Assembly: GCA_042691655.1 (NCBI GenBank) | Contig: CP170506.1 | Location: 3,038,001 to 3,102,000 of the forward strand | Origin: UBA695 sp042691655 | GTDB lineage: Bacteria > Verrucomicrobiota > Verrucomicrobiia > Chthoniobacterales > Chthoniobacteraceae | Direction of reading: 5' to 3' | DNA: 64,000 nucleotides | Shown here: in pieces, positions 39,086 to 48,218 of the stretch | How the letters are laid out: every line of letters begins with the position of its first letter | How positions within the stretch are numbered: the stretch's first letter is position 1 | Position numbers and translations under genes: made by a program | The notes under the pieces: model-generated | Seen by the model: only the letters and a program-made list of their open reading frames with translations | Database searches by the model: none | What the model was told of the DNA's origin: nothing

Positions 39086-39376
39086 CTAAGCTCACCCAAT
39101 CTTCCTCAAAGGGAAAACCCCGAGCACCGCATGGCGGAAACACCGCTCCGGAAAGCGGCGTTTTGAATACTTTCGAATATGATCCAAACCCCCAAATTCA
39201 CACCGGGGTTTTGCGGCCCAAGGGAGAAACGCACGCCACCGCGCCAGGCCCCTGACTTTTAGCATTGCCGGCCCCGGGCCTCATGTTAAAAAGCGGTCGA
39301 TTTTTCCGCATGGACGCGTACATGGAAGCCAAGCCGCCTCCGCGCTTCGGAGCGGCAATGAAAACTTCCACTTCAC

Positions 39377-40579
39377 GTGATCTTCGCAACCTATTGGTTT
39401 TTGGTATTCGCGGCGATTTTGCTGCCGCTCTTCTGGCTTATTGCTGAGCCGCGCTGCCGCCTGGCCATCCTGATCGCCGGGTCCGCCCTCTTTGCGCTTC
39501 ACTTCGCCGGGAGCGCCGGACTCCTCCCTATCGCCGTCCTGGGCGTCGCCGTCTACCTCGCGGGACTCAGTAATGCTAAAGCCGCCCACCTCACCGCCAT
39601 AGGCCTGTGCGTCCTGGCGCTACTGGGCTACAAATACTCTGCCTTTTTCCTCGAAAGCGCCCGCGGCTACCTCCCCCCGGGGTGGCACGCCACCCTGGCG
39701 CAGGGCCTCAAAACGCTCCTACCCGCCACGCCGCCCTTGGCCATCAGCTTTTTCACCTTCGAGTTCGTCCATTACCTCGTCGACCGCCGCCGGGGGAGCC
39801 CAGCCATCCGGGGGCCCGTGGACTTCGTCTCATTCGCCCTCTTTTTCCCGTCACTGGTGGCCGGGCCGATCAAACGCTACGAGCAGTTCCTCCCCTCGCT
39901 CGAATGCGCGCTCCAGGCCGTCAACCGCCGGGACGTCATGGTCGGCTTGATCCAGGCCGCCACCGGATTCACCAAAAAAATCTGCGCCGACAACCTGACG
40001 CTCTGGATCGAACGCTACCAGGTCGACTTCACCCGGCTGCCGCTGGGCCAACGCTGGCTGATCTTCGCGGGCATCGGGATGCGCATCCTGCTCGACTTCA
40101 GCGGCTACAGCGACATCGCCATCGGCATCGCCCGGATGATGGGCGTGCGCCTCCCGCCGAACTTTAACTGGCCCTACCTCGCCCGGAACATTTCCGATTT
40201 CTGGCGGCGTTGGCACATCTCGCTCAGCTCCTGGATTCGCGATTACATCTACATTCCGCTCGGCGGCAACCGCCACGGCGAGGCCCGAAAAACGCTCAAC
40301 GGCATCCTCGCCTTCGCCCTCTGCGGCCTCTGGCACGGCGCGGCATGGAATTTCGTCCTCTGGGGGCTCTTTCATGGGCTGGGCCTGGTGGTGTGCAACG
40401 CGTATCCCAAAATCCCGTTCCTTGGCCGGGGCTTGCAAACGATCTTCCGGTGGGTGCCGCCGCTGGGCTGGGCGCTCACGCTGCTCTACGTCTGGCTGGG
40501 GTGGCTCACCTTCTTCTATCCGGTCCAGACGGCCTGGAAAATGGCCGCCAGCCTCTTTATCGCCCGCTTTCCGCAATGA
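39377..40579 (+). CDS. MBOAT O-acyltransferase (AlgI-like)
   Basis: 400 residues from GTG 39377, chosen because MIFATYWFLVFAAILLPLFW matches the usual AlgI start. It has multiple membrane helices and the MBOAT core LPLAISFFTFEFVHYLVD, FPSLVAGPIKRY, DFSGYSDIAIGIARMMG, NISDFWRRWHISLSSWIRDYIYIPLGG (cited in parts), with the active-site His in LCGLWHGAAWNFVLWG. It moves acyl groups, often acetyl, across the membrane to decorate an exported polysaccharide. Its stop overlaps the next start as ATGA. Confidence 0.93.
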   Translation: MIFATYWFLVFAAILLPLFWLIAEPRCRLAILIAGSALFALHFAGSAGLLPIAVLGVAVYLAGLSNAKAAHLTAIGLCVLALLGYKYSAFFLESARGYLPPGWHATLAQGLKTLLPATPPLAISFFTFEFVHYLVDRRRGSPAIRGPVDFVSFALFFPSLVAGPIKRYEQFLPSLECALQAVNRRDVMVGLIQAATGFTKKICADNLTLWIERYQVDFTRLPLGQRWLIFAGIGMRILLDFSGYSDIAIGIARMMGVRLPPNFNWPYLARNISDFWRRWHISLSSWIRDYIYIPLGGNRHGEARKTLNGILAFALCGLWHGAAWNFVLWGLFHGLGLVVCNAYPKIPFLGRGLQTIFRWVPPLGWALTLLYVWLGWLTFFYPVQTAWKMAASLFIARFPQ

Positions 40580-41820
40580 AAACACCCTTCCTTGAACGCC
40601 TTGGCGCGGTCCTCTCCCCCTCGTGGTTTTTCGCGGGCATCGCCCTCGGGATGACGCTTTGCATCGCCGCCGGGCACTGGGCCGCCCGCCAGGGCACCTA
40701 CACCGAGCGGCCCCGCTTCTTCTGCAAGCTCTCGCCCGAGGGAGCCATCTACCCCACACTCGATAACCTCTGCGAATATGTGCGCCACCGGGCGCCGAGG
40801 GACAAGGTGCTCGTGCTCGTGTGCGGAAGCTCCATCAGCCTCGGCTGCGGCCAGAAGAACGCCCTGCTCTGGACCAACCGGCTCCAGGAACGGCTCGGGC
40901 CCGGGTTCGCCGTCGTCAACGTCGCCTTTCGCTCCTGCTTCTTCGCCTCCGTCGGCGTCCCGCTGGCGGAAATCCTCTCGCGGGAATATCCACGCTGGTA
41001 CCTGGTCAGCGACCTCGCTTTCACCAACGCCCCGAGCTGGCTTTTCGATCCCAAGGGCGTCTACCCCTACCGCTATCTCCTTTGGCAGGGCCGTGCCGAG
41101 GGCCTCCTCCAGCCCAATGCCCAGCGCGACGAGGAGCTCAAAAGCGTCCTTTTTTCCAAGGACGAAGCCATCCGACACTGCGCCGAAGAGGACGCCCTGC
41201 GCGCCCTCCTGGAGCGGGAGTTCAAAGCGTGCAGCCTTTGGAACTGGATCGGCGATTACCACTTTTTCCCGGTCTACTCGCTGCTGCTCTCGCCCCGCGT
41301 CCCGTTCTGGACGCCCCGCGAACGGCTCATCGACGACGAAAGCGACGCAGTGCCGATGCCCGAGCGGATGGACCGCATCCGCGAGCACGAGCTGGCCCTC
41401 CTGCGTGCCACCATGCACGGCGTCGGCAACACCGATCCCGCCCAGCGTTTTTCCAGCTTTAAAACCCATCCCGTCTACGCCGAAACTCTCGGGAAAATGG
41501 TATCCGACCCGGCCTTCCGAGCCCACATGCTTTTCCTGCTCAACACCAAATGCCCGTATTTCATCGAGCGCCTCGACAACGAGGAACGCTCGCGCTACCT
41601 CCAGTCGATCCACGACGACGCCGCGAGCCTCAACGCCCTTGGCCTGCGCACGATCCCCATCGGGCTTGGCTACAATACCGAGGATTATTGGGACCTGAGC
41701 CATTTCTCCAACTCCGCCGCGCCCAAAATGGCCGCAGAGGTCAGCGCCAAGCTGCTCGACATGGCCCGCCGCGACGGCATCCCGTTCAAATCAACCGCAG
41801 CACCCCGCCATGCACAGTAA
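40576..41820 (+). CDS. SGNH-hydrolase-like partner of the MBOAT acyltransferase
   Basis: 414 residues from ATG 40576, overlapping the AlgI-like gene; the frame extends upstream only as a shadow. There is one N-terminal membrane anchor (SWFFAGIALGMTLCIAAG). The SGNH block I is VLVCGSSISLGCG with the putative Ser, and the late block YWDLSHFSN supplies Asp and His. This is the AlgJ/AlgX-type or DltD-like role: taking the acyl group from the MBOAT protein to the polymer outside the membrane. The polymer is unknown. Confidence 0.78.
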   Translation: MKTPFLERLGAVLSPSWFFAGIALGMTLCIAAGHWAARQGTYTERPRFFCKLSPEGAIYPTLDNLCEYVRHRAPRDKVLVLVCGSSISLGCGQKNALLWTNRLQERLGPGFAVVNVAFRSCFFASVGVPLAEILSREYPRWYLVSDLAFTNAPSWLFDPKGVYPYRYLLWQGRAEGLLQPNAQRDEELKSVLFSKDEAIRHCAEEDALRALLEREFKACSLWNWIGDYHFFPVYSLLLSPRVPFWTPRERLIDDESDAVPMPERMDRIREHELALLRATMHGVGNTDPAQRFSSFKTHPVYAETLGKMVSDPAFRAHMLFLLNTKCPYFIERLDNEERSRYLQSIHDDAASLNALGLRTIPIGLGYNTEDYWDLSHFSNSAAPKMAAEVSAKLLDMARRDGIPFKSTAAPRHAQ

Positions 41821-41935
41821 GCTCCTCTCCACCACGCTCTCCCTGCTTCTCGGGGTCGCGGTTTCGGTCGTCTTTCACTTCCTGGTCTACCGCTTCAGCC
41901 TCCCGATCAAGCCGTTCGTCTACGTGGCGTTTTAA
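41810..41935 (+). CDS. 41-residue membrane protein in the O-acylation locus
   Basis: A short frame starts at ATG 41810, inside the end of the SGNH gene, and stops at TAA 41933-41935. The product is a single membrane helix (LLSTTLSLLLGVAVSVVFHF) followed by a short basic/aromatic tail ending KPFVYVAF. Similar small proteins ending in a PFxYxxF-like tail are found beside AlgI-type genes (DUF5989-like, low certainty). Its 3' end overlaps the convergent GlcF-like stop. Confidence 0.55.
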   Translation: MHSKLLSTTLSLLLGVAVSVVFHFLVYRFSLPIKPFVYVAF

Positions 41936-43257
41936 GACGCCGCTTTTTCGTTGCGGTAGGCCTCGGCCAGCAGCGAGATGTAGTGGCGCGTCTGCTGGCC
42001 CGTGCCAAAGCGGTTGACGTTATCCAGGAGCTGCATCATGCAGGCCGGGCAGCCGGTGGAGACGATCTCCGCCCCCGTCTGGTTGATGTCCTCCACCTTC
42101 CGCTTCCCGATGCTGGAGGCCGTTTCATAATGCGTCAGCACGTAGGAGCCGCCGCTGCCGCAGCAGGCGTCGGGCTTCGCCATTTCCTTAAATGTGATCC
42201 CCGGGATGCTCCCGATGATTTCGCGCGGCTCGCGGAATACCCCCATCGACTTTTTGAGGTGGCACGAATCGTGGTAGGTCACGGTGGCCTCGACGCGGCC
42301 CGTCGGTTTGCGAAAGTGGACCACATCGGTCAGAAAGGTCGAAATGTCATAGGTGCGCTGAGCCCAGTAGGCCGCCTTGGGGCCGTAGACCGGGTCATCC
42401 GCCAGGACCTCTTTGAAGTCGTGCTGCCAGGCGCCGCCGCACGATCCGCAGCCGGTGATGACGTAATCGGCCCCACATTTTTCGAACACATCGAGGTTAT
42501 TGCGCGCCAGGGCCCGCGCCGTTTCGACGTCGCCGTGCACCAGCACGGGAATGCCGCAGCACGACTGCCCCTTGGGGATATGCACCTCGACGGCGTTGGC
42601 GGTCAGCACTTCGATGACATCGGCCCCCGCGTCGGGGTAAAAGTAGTTGAGCGAATCGCCGGTGAAAAACGCAACCTTGAACTTCGCGCCCTGAACGGGG
42701 ATCACCTCCGGCACGCGGTCGCGCAGCGGCTTGATCGCCAGCTCTGGGAACAGCCGCTCCCCATCGAAGCCGATGGCCCCACCCGCCCAGGCAAACGGCG
42801 ACCGGGGCGCGATGGCCGCTTTGTCCTTCACGCCGCGAAACGCCAGGCCGTTGAACACCGCCCCGGCCTTCATACCCAGGTCGAAAAGCCGCGGGAGCCG
42901 CAGCGTCGAGAAGATCGCCTTCTTGAGCCAAGGCAGCCCATTTTTGCGCACCAGCGCCGCCCGGAGCGCCAGCATGATGCGCCCGAAGTTCACGCGCGTC
43001 GGGCAGTTGGCCGCGCACGATTTGCAGACCAGGCAATCAAAGAGCATCCGATAGACCTTCGGGTCGTCCAGGGCGAGGTCGCCACTCAAGACCGCCTCGG
43101 CCACCGCGATTTTGGCCCGGGTCACGCCCGCCTCCACTTTTTCCGTGGCGTAAACGGGGCAGACCGCCATGCAGTTGCCGCACTTCATGCACCGGTCGGT
43201 CTCCTGCCGGATCTGTGAAAGGTCGTCGTAAGCGGTGGGCGATTTGGGCGTACTCAT
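41932..43257 (-). CDS. Glycolate/lactate oxidase iron-sulfur subunit (GlcF-like)
   Basis: 441 residues. Two 4Fe-4S ferredoxin clusters: Cys23, 26, 29, 33 (CMKCGNCMAVCP) and Cys75, 78, 81, 85 (CLVCKSCAANCP). Two CCG-type motifs follow: SCCGIPVLVHGD with YHDSCHLKK, and DACCGSGGSY. This is the electron-transfer subunit that accepts electrons from the FAD subunit encoded just upstream (4-bp overlap) and passes them to quinone or another carrier. Start ATG 43257. Confidence 0.92.
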   Translation of the reverse strand: MSTPKSPTAYDDLSQIRQETDRCMKCGNCMAVCPVYATEKVEAGVTRAKIAVAEAVLSGDLALDDPKVYRMLFDCLVCKSCAANCPTRVNFGRIMLALRAALVRKNGLPWLKKAIFSTLRLPRLFDLGMKAGAVFNGLAFRGVKDKAAIAPRSPFAWAGGAIGFDGERLFPELAIKPLRDRVPEVIPVQGAKFKVAFFTGDSLNYFYPDAGADVIEVLTANAVEVHIPKGQSCCGIPVLVHGDVETARALARNNLDVFEKCGADYVITGCGSCGGAWQHDFKEVLADDPVYGPKAAYWAQRTYDISTFLTDVVHFRKPTGRVEATVTYHDSCHLKKSMGVFREPREIIGSIPGITFKEMAKPDACCGSGGSYVLTHYETASSIGKRKVEDINQTGAEIVSTGCPACMMQLLDNVNRFGTGQQTRHYISLLAEAYRNEKAAS

Positions 43258-44648
43258 GCGTTTCCTTTCGTGGGGACCATCTTCCCGGGGTTGAGCAAAT
43301 AATCCGGATCGAGCGCCTCTTTAACGCTCCGGAGCAGCTCCAGACCGCTCTGGCCGAGCTCGTTGCCGAGGAACTTCATCTTGGCGATGCCGATGCCATG
43401 CTCGCCCGAGAGCGTCCCGCCAAAGCCGAGGGCGGCATCGAAAATCTCCTCCACGGCCCGGTGCATCCGCGCCATTTCATCCGCGTTGTTTTTATCGCAG
43501 AGAATCGTGGGGTGCAGGTTCCCGTCGCCCGCGTGGCCGAAGGTTCCGAGCGTCAGCCCGTGCTTTTTGCCAATCGCCTCACAGGCCACCAGCATGTCGG
43601 TGATCCGGCTGCGCGGAACGGTGGCGTCCTCCAGCACCACGGTATTATTGAGCGAGGCCAGGGCCGGAAGCGCACTGCGCCGCGCCGCCCAAAGCTGGTT
43701 GCGCTCGGCGTCGGTGGCCGCCGTTTTCAGCTCGCCATGGTTGGCCGTCACCACGCCCGCCACCGCCTCGGCTTCCCGCGCCACGAGGTCGTCGGACATC
43801 CCGTCCACCTCGATCAAGAGCAGCGCCCGGGCGTCGGTGGGCAAGCCCGCTTTGGAAAAATTCTCCACCGTGCGGATGGTCATCTGGTCCATAATCTCCA
43901 GCGTCGCCGGGATCACCTTGGCCTTGATGATGCCCGCCACGGTATTGCCCGCGTCCTCCAGCGTCTTGAATACCGCTGTCATGGTCCGGTGGGCCTTCGG
44001 CGCGGGGATCAGCTTGACGGTCAGCTCCGTCATCATGCCGAGCGTCCCCTCGGAGCCCACGAAGAGGCTGGAAAAATCATACGCCGTGACGTTTTTCACC
44101 GTTTTCCCGCCAAAGCGAACCGCCGAGCCGTTGGCGAGCACGACCTCCATGCCCATCACGTAGTGCTTGGTCACGCCGTACTTTAGCCCCCGCAAGCCGC
44201 CGGAATTCTCCGCCGCCGAACCGCCCATCGTCGCCGTGCTGACGGTCCCCGGGTCCGGCGGGTAAATGAGGCCGAAGGGAGCCACCGCCGCGTTCAGGTC
44301 GGCAATGACGACGCCCGGATGGACAGTGGCCGTCAGGTTTTCGGCGTCGATTTCCAGGATTTTGTTCATCTTCTGGAACGAAACGACGATCCCTTTGCGC
44401 AGGGGAATGGTGCCGCCGCTCAGGTTCGTCCCGGAGCCGCGCGGATAGAGGGGCGTTTTCTGTTCGCGGGCAAAATGGACGATCTTTTGGACCGCTTCGG
44501 CCGTTGTCGGAAACACCACGACGTCAGGGGCTTGGTGAGGCTGGTCGGCTGTTGCGTCGTAGCTGTACGCGGTCAGGTCGACGGCATCCCAGAGGACGTT
44601 TTCTTTGCCGACGATTTCTTCCAGGCCGGAAACTAAAGGAGGGAGCAT
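43254..44648 (-). CDS. FAD-linked 2-hydroxyacid oxidase (GlcD-like)
   Basis: 464 residues. The FAD-binding PCMH domain is marked by LYPRGSGTNLSGGTIPL and GTVSTATMGGSAAENSGG; the C-terminal FAD-oxidase domain ends with LGGTLSGEHGIG...LDPDYLLNPGKM. It oxidises glycolate, D-lactate or a similar 2-hydroxyacid. Located next to a possible organosulfur cluster, a substrate such as D-lactate or 3-hydroxypropionate-derived product is possible, but this is speculation. Confidence 0.93.
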   Translation of the reverse strand: MLPPLVSGLEEIVGKENVLWDAVDLTAYSYDATADQPHQAPDVVVFPTTAEAVQKIVHFAREQKTPLYPRGSGTNLSGGTIPLRKGIVVSFQKMNKILEIDAENLTATVHPGVVIADLNAAVAPFGLIYPPDPGTVSTATMGGSAAENSGGLRGLKYGVTKHYVMGMEVVLANGSAVRFGGKTVKNVTAYDFSSLFVGSEGTLGMMTELTVKLIPAPKAHRTMTAVFKTLEDAGNTVAGIIKAKVIPATLEIMDQMTIRTVENFSKAGLPTDARALLLIEVDGMSDDLVAREAEAVAGVVTANHGELKTAATDAERNQLWAARRSALPALASLNNTVVLEDATVPRSRITDMLVACEAIGKKHGLTLGTFGHAGDGNLHPTILCDKNNADEMARMHRAVEEIFDAALGFGGTLSGEHGIGIAKMKFLGNELGQSGLELLRSVKEALDPDYLLNPGKMVPTKGNA

Positions 44649-44691
44649 GCGGGAAAACCTACGCCCGATTCCCCTCCCTTTTCAACCTCGG

Positions 44692-44725
44692 AAAAAAAGG
44701 CACACCCCGGTTTCCGGAGGTGCCC
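44692..44725 (-). terminator. Intrinsic terminator after the DUF1847 gene
   Basis: On the minus strand GGCACCTCCGG-AAA-CCGGGGTGTGCC forms a stem with one bulge, followed by seven T residues (44698-44692). It starts at the TAG stop of the DUF1847 gene and ends the importer-methyltransferase operon. Confidence 0.88.
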
Positions 44726-45378
44726 TACAGTTTTTTCGAGCCGTCGAACAGGCGCGTGTAGTAGAAATTGCTCGTATAGAGCGCCGCCGCCGGGTTGTGC
44801 CCGAGCACCCGGTCCTTGGTGATGAGCGTCGTCACCGGGGCGTTGGAATGCTTGATAAAGAGCGAATCGTGCCCCACGCAGAGGCCGACCACGACATTGA
44901 GATCGGTCTTTTGCGCGTTGAGCAGCTCTGCCTGGAGGATCGGGTTGCACGCCGACTCCTGGCAGCCGGGCTTGACCTTGAGGTTATCGGGGATGCCGAT
45001 CTCGGTTTTGTCCACCGAGCCGACCTTGCAAAGCACCGTGTGCGCCTGGAGCCCGTGGGTTTCCAGGATTTTGACGAACACCTTGGTTTCGGCGCTTAGG
45101 CCGATGCACGTGGCGATGCCGATCTTCTTCGCTCCGAGGCGGTTGGCAAACGCGATGATCTCCTCCACGCGCGTCAGCTTGCCATAATAGGTCCCCTCCA
45201 CTTCCGCCGCGGCCCGGGCCATGCGGGCGTCCAAGCCCCGGCCCCGGTAGCGCGCCACGGTTTTTTTGAGGAGCTGGGGAGATGCGGTCAGCGTCTGGCA
45301 GAAGGGTGGAAATTGTTTTTCCTGGCGGTAGCAGTTCAGCGTTCCGCAATCGGAACACGTGAGGTTTTTCTTAGGCAT
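44725..45378 (-). CDS. DUF1847 cysteine-rich protein
   Basis: 217 residues from ATG 45378; a longer start at 45477 lies inside the upstream gene. The N-terminus CSDCGTLNC (Cys8, 11, 16) looks metal-binding. The body has KIGIATCIGLSAETKVF, PGCQESACNPILQAELLN and VVVGLCVGHDSLFIKHSNAPVT. DUF1847 proteins commonly accompany corrinoid methyltransferase genes; the activity is unknown. It is the last gene of the five-gene operon, 5 bp after the methyltransferase. Confidence 0.87.
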   Translation of the reverse strand: MPKKNLTCSDCGTLNCYRQEKQFPPFCQTLTASPQLLKKTVARYRGRGLDARMARAAAEVEGTYYGKLTRVEEIIAFANRLGAKKIGIATCIGLSAETKVFVKILETHGLQAHTVLCKVGSVDKTEIGIPDNLKVKPGCQESACNPILQAELLNAQKTDLNVVVGLCVGHDSLFIKHSNAPVTTLITKDRVLGHNPAAALYTSNFYYTRLFDGSKKL

Positions 45379-45383
45379 AAAAA

Positions 45384-46436
45384 TCAAATGGAAGAGGAAA
45401 TGGGCCAGCCGATTTCGCGAACGGCATCGAGCATGGCGTCGATATTGGCAAAGGGCGTCTCCACCGGCAGGCTGCACCCGGAGGCGATGATGAGCCCCCG
45501 AGGGTTATCGTGGGCCTGGCGCACGACCTGGTAAACGGCTTGTCGCACGTCCTCCGGGGTGCCTTGCAGGACCACTTCGGAGGGCGGGATGTTGCCCATG
45601 AGCCGCACCCGCTCGCCCACCTTCAGCTTGGCTTCGCCGAGGTCGGCGGCGTTGTCGAGGGAAAGGCAGTCGGCCCCCGTGTCGACCATCGCCTCCCAGA
45701 TCGGCGACGTTTTGCCGCAAATATGCAGCGTCACCGCGCGGCCCCGGCTGTGGATATACTCCACGAGGCGCTTTAAATACGGCGCGCCAAATTCGCGGAA
45801 CTGCCGCGGGCTGATCACTGTGGAGGAACACATGGCGTCCGTAAGGCTCGGCGTGCAGCCGATGTCGATGATGGCCTTGGCGTAGGCGAGCGTGCTTTGG
45901 AAGGCGACTTCGCAAACGGCATGGACCGCCTTCGGGTTCTTGATGAGCAGGCGCACGAGCGTTTCCGTGCCGATCAAAAACGAAGCGTTCGTAAACGGCC
46001 CCGTCAACGCGCCGTTGACCACCACTTCCTTGCCCACCTCCTTGAGCGTTCGCTCCATGGCTTCGAGGTGCTGCGGCAGGGCACCATCCTTGAAGGGATC
46101 GACCACCTTCAGCGCGCCGATCTCCTCCACGGATTCAATGGCGGGCGCTTCGAGGTAGGCCGTCTCGTCCTCGGGATAGTGCACGCGCGCCCCCATCGCC
46201 TCGGCCAGCGTGTAGAGATCCGTGAAGATCCGGATCACGTCGTACCCGAAGCGGCGATAGGCGGCGATTTGCGCATCAGCGATCAGCTTGCCATTGCCGC
46301 GAAATTCCGAAACTTTAACGCCGATCACGCGGGCCGCCGTGTTGCCGACAATGGGCACGCAGGGCAGGCGATCAATCGGCCGCCCCGCCGCATAAGCGGC
46401 AAAGCGTTCCACCGGAGTCATTGTGTCTTTACTCAT
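45384..46436 (-). CDS. Uroporphyrinogen decarboxylase-fold methyltransferase (MtaA/MtbA-like), no. 1
   Basis: 350 residues. MTPVERFAAYAAGRPIDRLPCVPI is typical of the corrinoid-linked UROD superfamily rather than of true HemE. Zinc-ligand positions are conserved: His and Cys in VTLHICGKTSP and Cys in IIASGCSLP, near the C-terminal ANIDAML. It should move methyl groups between a substrate or cofactor and a corrinoid protein. It is coupled (ATGA) to the ABC permease gene, which links import to methyl transfer. Confidence 0.9.
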   Translation of the reverse strand: MSKDTMTPVERFAAYAAGRPIDRLPCVPIVGNTAARVIGVKVSEFRGNGKLIADAQIAAYRRFGYDVIRIFTDLYTLAEAMGARVHYPEDETAYLEAPAIESVEEIGALKVVDPFKDGALPQHLEAMERTLKEVGKEVVVNGALTGPFTNASFLIGTETLVRLLIKNPKAVHAVCEVAFQSTLAYAKAIIDIGCTPSLTDAMCSSTVISPRQFREFGAPYLKRLVEYIHSRGRAVTLHICGKTSPIWEAMVDTGADCLSLDNAADLGEAKLKVGERVRLMGNIPPSEVVLQGTPEDVRQAVYQVVRQAHDNPRGLIIASGCSLPVETPFANIDAMLDAVREIGWPISSSI

Positions 46437-47299
46437 TTTACCCAGAATAGCGCCCGGCGCTTAAGCTGTTCGACAATTTCCGTAACAATCAAGACCACCA
46501 CGCCAGTATATAGAATGCCCGCCACCATGCGCGGGTACTCCGCGTAGTCGGCATAAAGCTGAATGAAGCGCCCGAGCCCGGCGTTCGCGCCAAAAAGCTC
46601 GGCCACCGTCAAAAGGATGAACGCGAACACCAGCCCCACGCTGATGCCGGAGAAAATATGCGGCAGCGCAGCCGGGAAGACAATGCGCACTAGGTATTCC
46701 ACGCGCCCCAGCCCGAGAATGCGCGCGCTGTCGCGGTAACGCTGTTGCAGCGAGGAAGCCCCGGCAACGGTATTCAGAAATACCGGCCAGAACGCCCCGA
46801 TAAAGACCACGAACCCCGCCGCCGTCTGGAAGGTCGGCAAGAGCGCGATGGCGTAGGGCACATAGATCGTCGGCGGCACCGGCGAGGCGAACCGCGCAAA
46901 GGGCGAGAACATCCGGCTCAAAAACGGCGTCGTCCCCACTAGCAGCCCCCAGAAAATCCCCAGCGCGATGGCCAGCAGCAGCCCGGGAATCAAGATCAGG
47001 AACGAAGAGACCGTGCCCTTAAGCAATTCCGGCAGCGATTTTTGCAGCGCCTGGGCCGTCACCAGCGGCGACGGGAAAAGATAGCCGCCTCTGAAATGAA
47101 GCTGGCTGACCACCTGCCAGAGCGCCACCAGGGCCAGCAAAAAGAGGATCCCCTCCTTGCCCACGAGCAAGCGCAACGGCGAAAACGACCGCACCTGGCC
47201 CTGATGGCGCTGAACCTTCACGGCCCGCGCCGTGGCCGTTTCCCCGGCAATCGACGAAGTCCCATTCAGCGAGGCCTCGGTTGAAAATGTAGAACTCAT
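46433..47299 (-). CDS. ABC transporter permease (SsuC/TauC-like)
   Basis: 288 residues with about six membrane helices and the BPD-type loop GASSLQQRYRDSARILGLGRVEYLVRIVFPAALPHIFSG (cited here only as motif), followed by LTVAELFGANAGLG. The family imports sulfonates, taurine, nitrate or thiamine precursors. It overlaps the ATPase gene by 4 bp and the methyltransferase gene by 4 bp. Confidence 0.92.
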   Translation of the reverse strand: MSSTFSTEASLNGTSSIAGETATARAVKVQRHQGQVRSFSPLRLLVGKEGILFLLALVALWQVVSQLHFRGGYLFPSPLVTAQALQKSLPELLKGTVSSFLILIPGLLLAIALGIFWGLLVGTTPFLSRMFSPFARFASPVPPTIYVPYAIALLPTFQTAAGFVVFIGAFWPVFLNTVAGASSLQQRYRDSARILGLGRVEYLVRIVFPAALPHIFSGISVGLVFAFILLTVAELFGANAGLGRFIQLYADYAEYPRMVAGILYTGVVVLIVTEIVEQLKRRALFWVK

Positions 47300-48147
47300 A
47301 CTCCCTCTCCTTCACTGTTAACGGTGCAGTCGGCCTCGATCCGCTCGATCACATCGCGGCGGAACCGGGCGTCGATGTCGGCGCGCAGGCGGGTGAACTC
47401 ATCCGAGCCAACCAGATCGCGGCGCACCCGGGGCCGCCCGAAGGGGACGCGCAATTCGTGGATCACCCGCCCGGGCGAGGACCCGAGCATGATGACGCGG
47501 TCCGAAAGATAAAGCGCCTCCTCCACGTCGTGCGTCACGAACACCACCGTCTTGCGCGCCGTCGTTCCCGACCAGACCTCCAGCAGCAAATCCTGTAACC
47601 GGGCCCGGTTCACCGGGTCCAGCGCCCCGAAGGGCTCGTCCATCAGCAGCACCGGCGAGCCCACCGCCAGCGTCCGGGCAATCGCCCCGCGCTGCTGCAT
47701 GCCGCCGGAGAGCTCCAGCGGATATTTCCGCGCCGCACCGGCCAAGCCGACCATTTCGAGGTAATCCTCGGCAAGCTGCCTGCGCCATTTGGAGCTGATC
47801 CCGGGCTGCGCTTTCGCGATAGCCAGCGTGATGTTTTGCAGCAGGCTCATCCAGGGAAAGAGCGAGTAATCCTGGAAGACCACGCCCCGTTCCAGCGAGG
47901 GACCGGTGATCGCCTTCCCCTTCCACGAAACCGCCCCGGCGCCCGGCGTTTCCAGGCCAGCGAGGATGCGCAAAAGCGTCGTCTTGCCGCAGCCGCTTGG
48001 CCCCAGGAGGCTGATGAATTCCCCCTCGTGGATGGCCAGATCGACCTCGGAAAGAATCGTGGTTCCGTTGTAGCCGAACCGAAGCCCTTGAACTTCAAGG
48101 CCCCGGGCGGGAGCGGAATTCTTGGTTGAAGTATCCGTAAGCGTCAT
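47296..48147 (-). CDS. ABC transporter ATPase (SsuB/TauB-like)
   Basis: 283 residues. Walker A GPSGCGKTTLLRIL, signature LSGGMQQRGAIARTL, Walker B LLMDEPFGALDPVNR and switch His FVTHDVEEAL are as in nitrate/sulfonate/taurine importers. It lies 71 bp after the binding-protein gene, separated by a hairpin, and is coupled to the permease. Confidence 0.94.
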   Translation of the reverse strand: MTLTDTSTKNSAPARGLEVQGLRFGYNGTTILSEVDLAIHEGEFISLLGPSGCGKTTLLRILAGLETPGAGAVSWKGKAITGPSLERGVVFQDYSLFPWMSLLQNITLAIAKAQPGISSKWRRQLAEDYLEMVGLAGAARKYPLELSGGMQQRGAIARTLAVGSPVLLMDEPFGALDPVNRARLQDLLLEVWSGTTARKTVVFVTHDVEEALYLSDRVIMLGSSPGRVIHELRVPFGRPRVRRDLVGSDEFTRLRADIDARFRRDVIERIEADCTVNSEGEGV

Positions 48148-48162
48148 GTTTTAAGAAAAATA

Positions 48163-48203
48163 ATGGGCTGCCGCCGTAAAACGGGATTACCGCGGCAGCC
48201 CAT
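48163..48203 (-). repeat. 12-bp hairpin between the binding-protein and ATPase genes
   Basis: ATGGGCTGCCGC (48163-48174) pairs perfectly with 48192-48203 across a 17-nt loop. Its position between a highly needed binding protein and its ATPase suggests 3' mRNA stabilisation or partial termination, giving more binding protein than transporter. Confidence 0.65.
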
Positions 48204-48218
48204 CTGTGGCCCAAAGAC

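Noticed and set aside
40210..40575. N-terminal extension of the SGNH-like protein
   Set aside because: It is an out-of-frame shadow of the AlgI-like gene; ATG 40576 overlaps its stop as ATGA.
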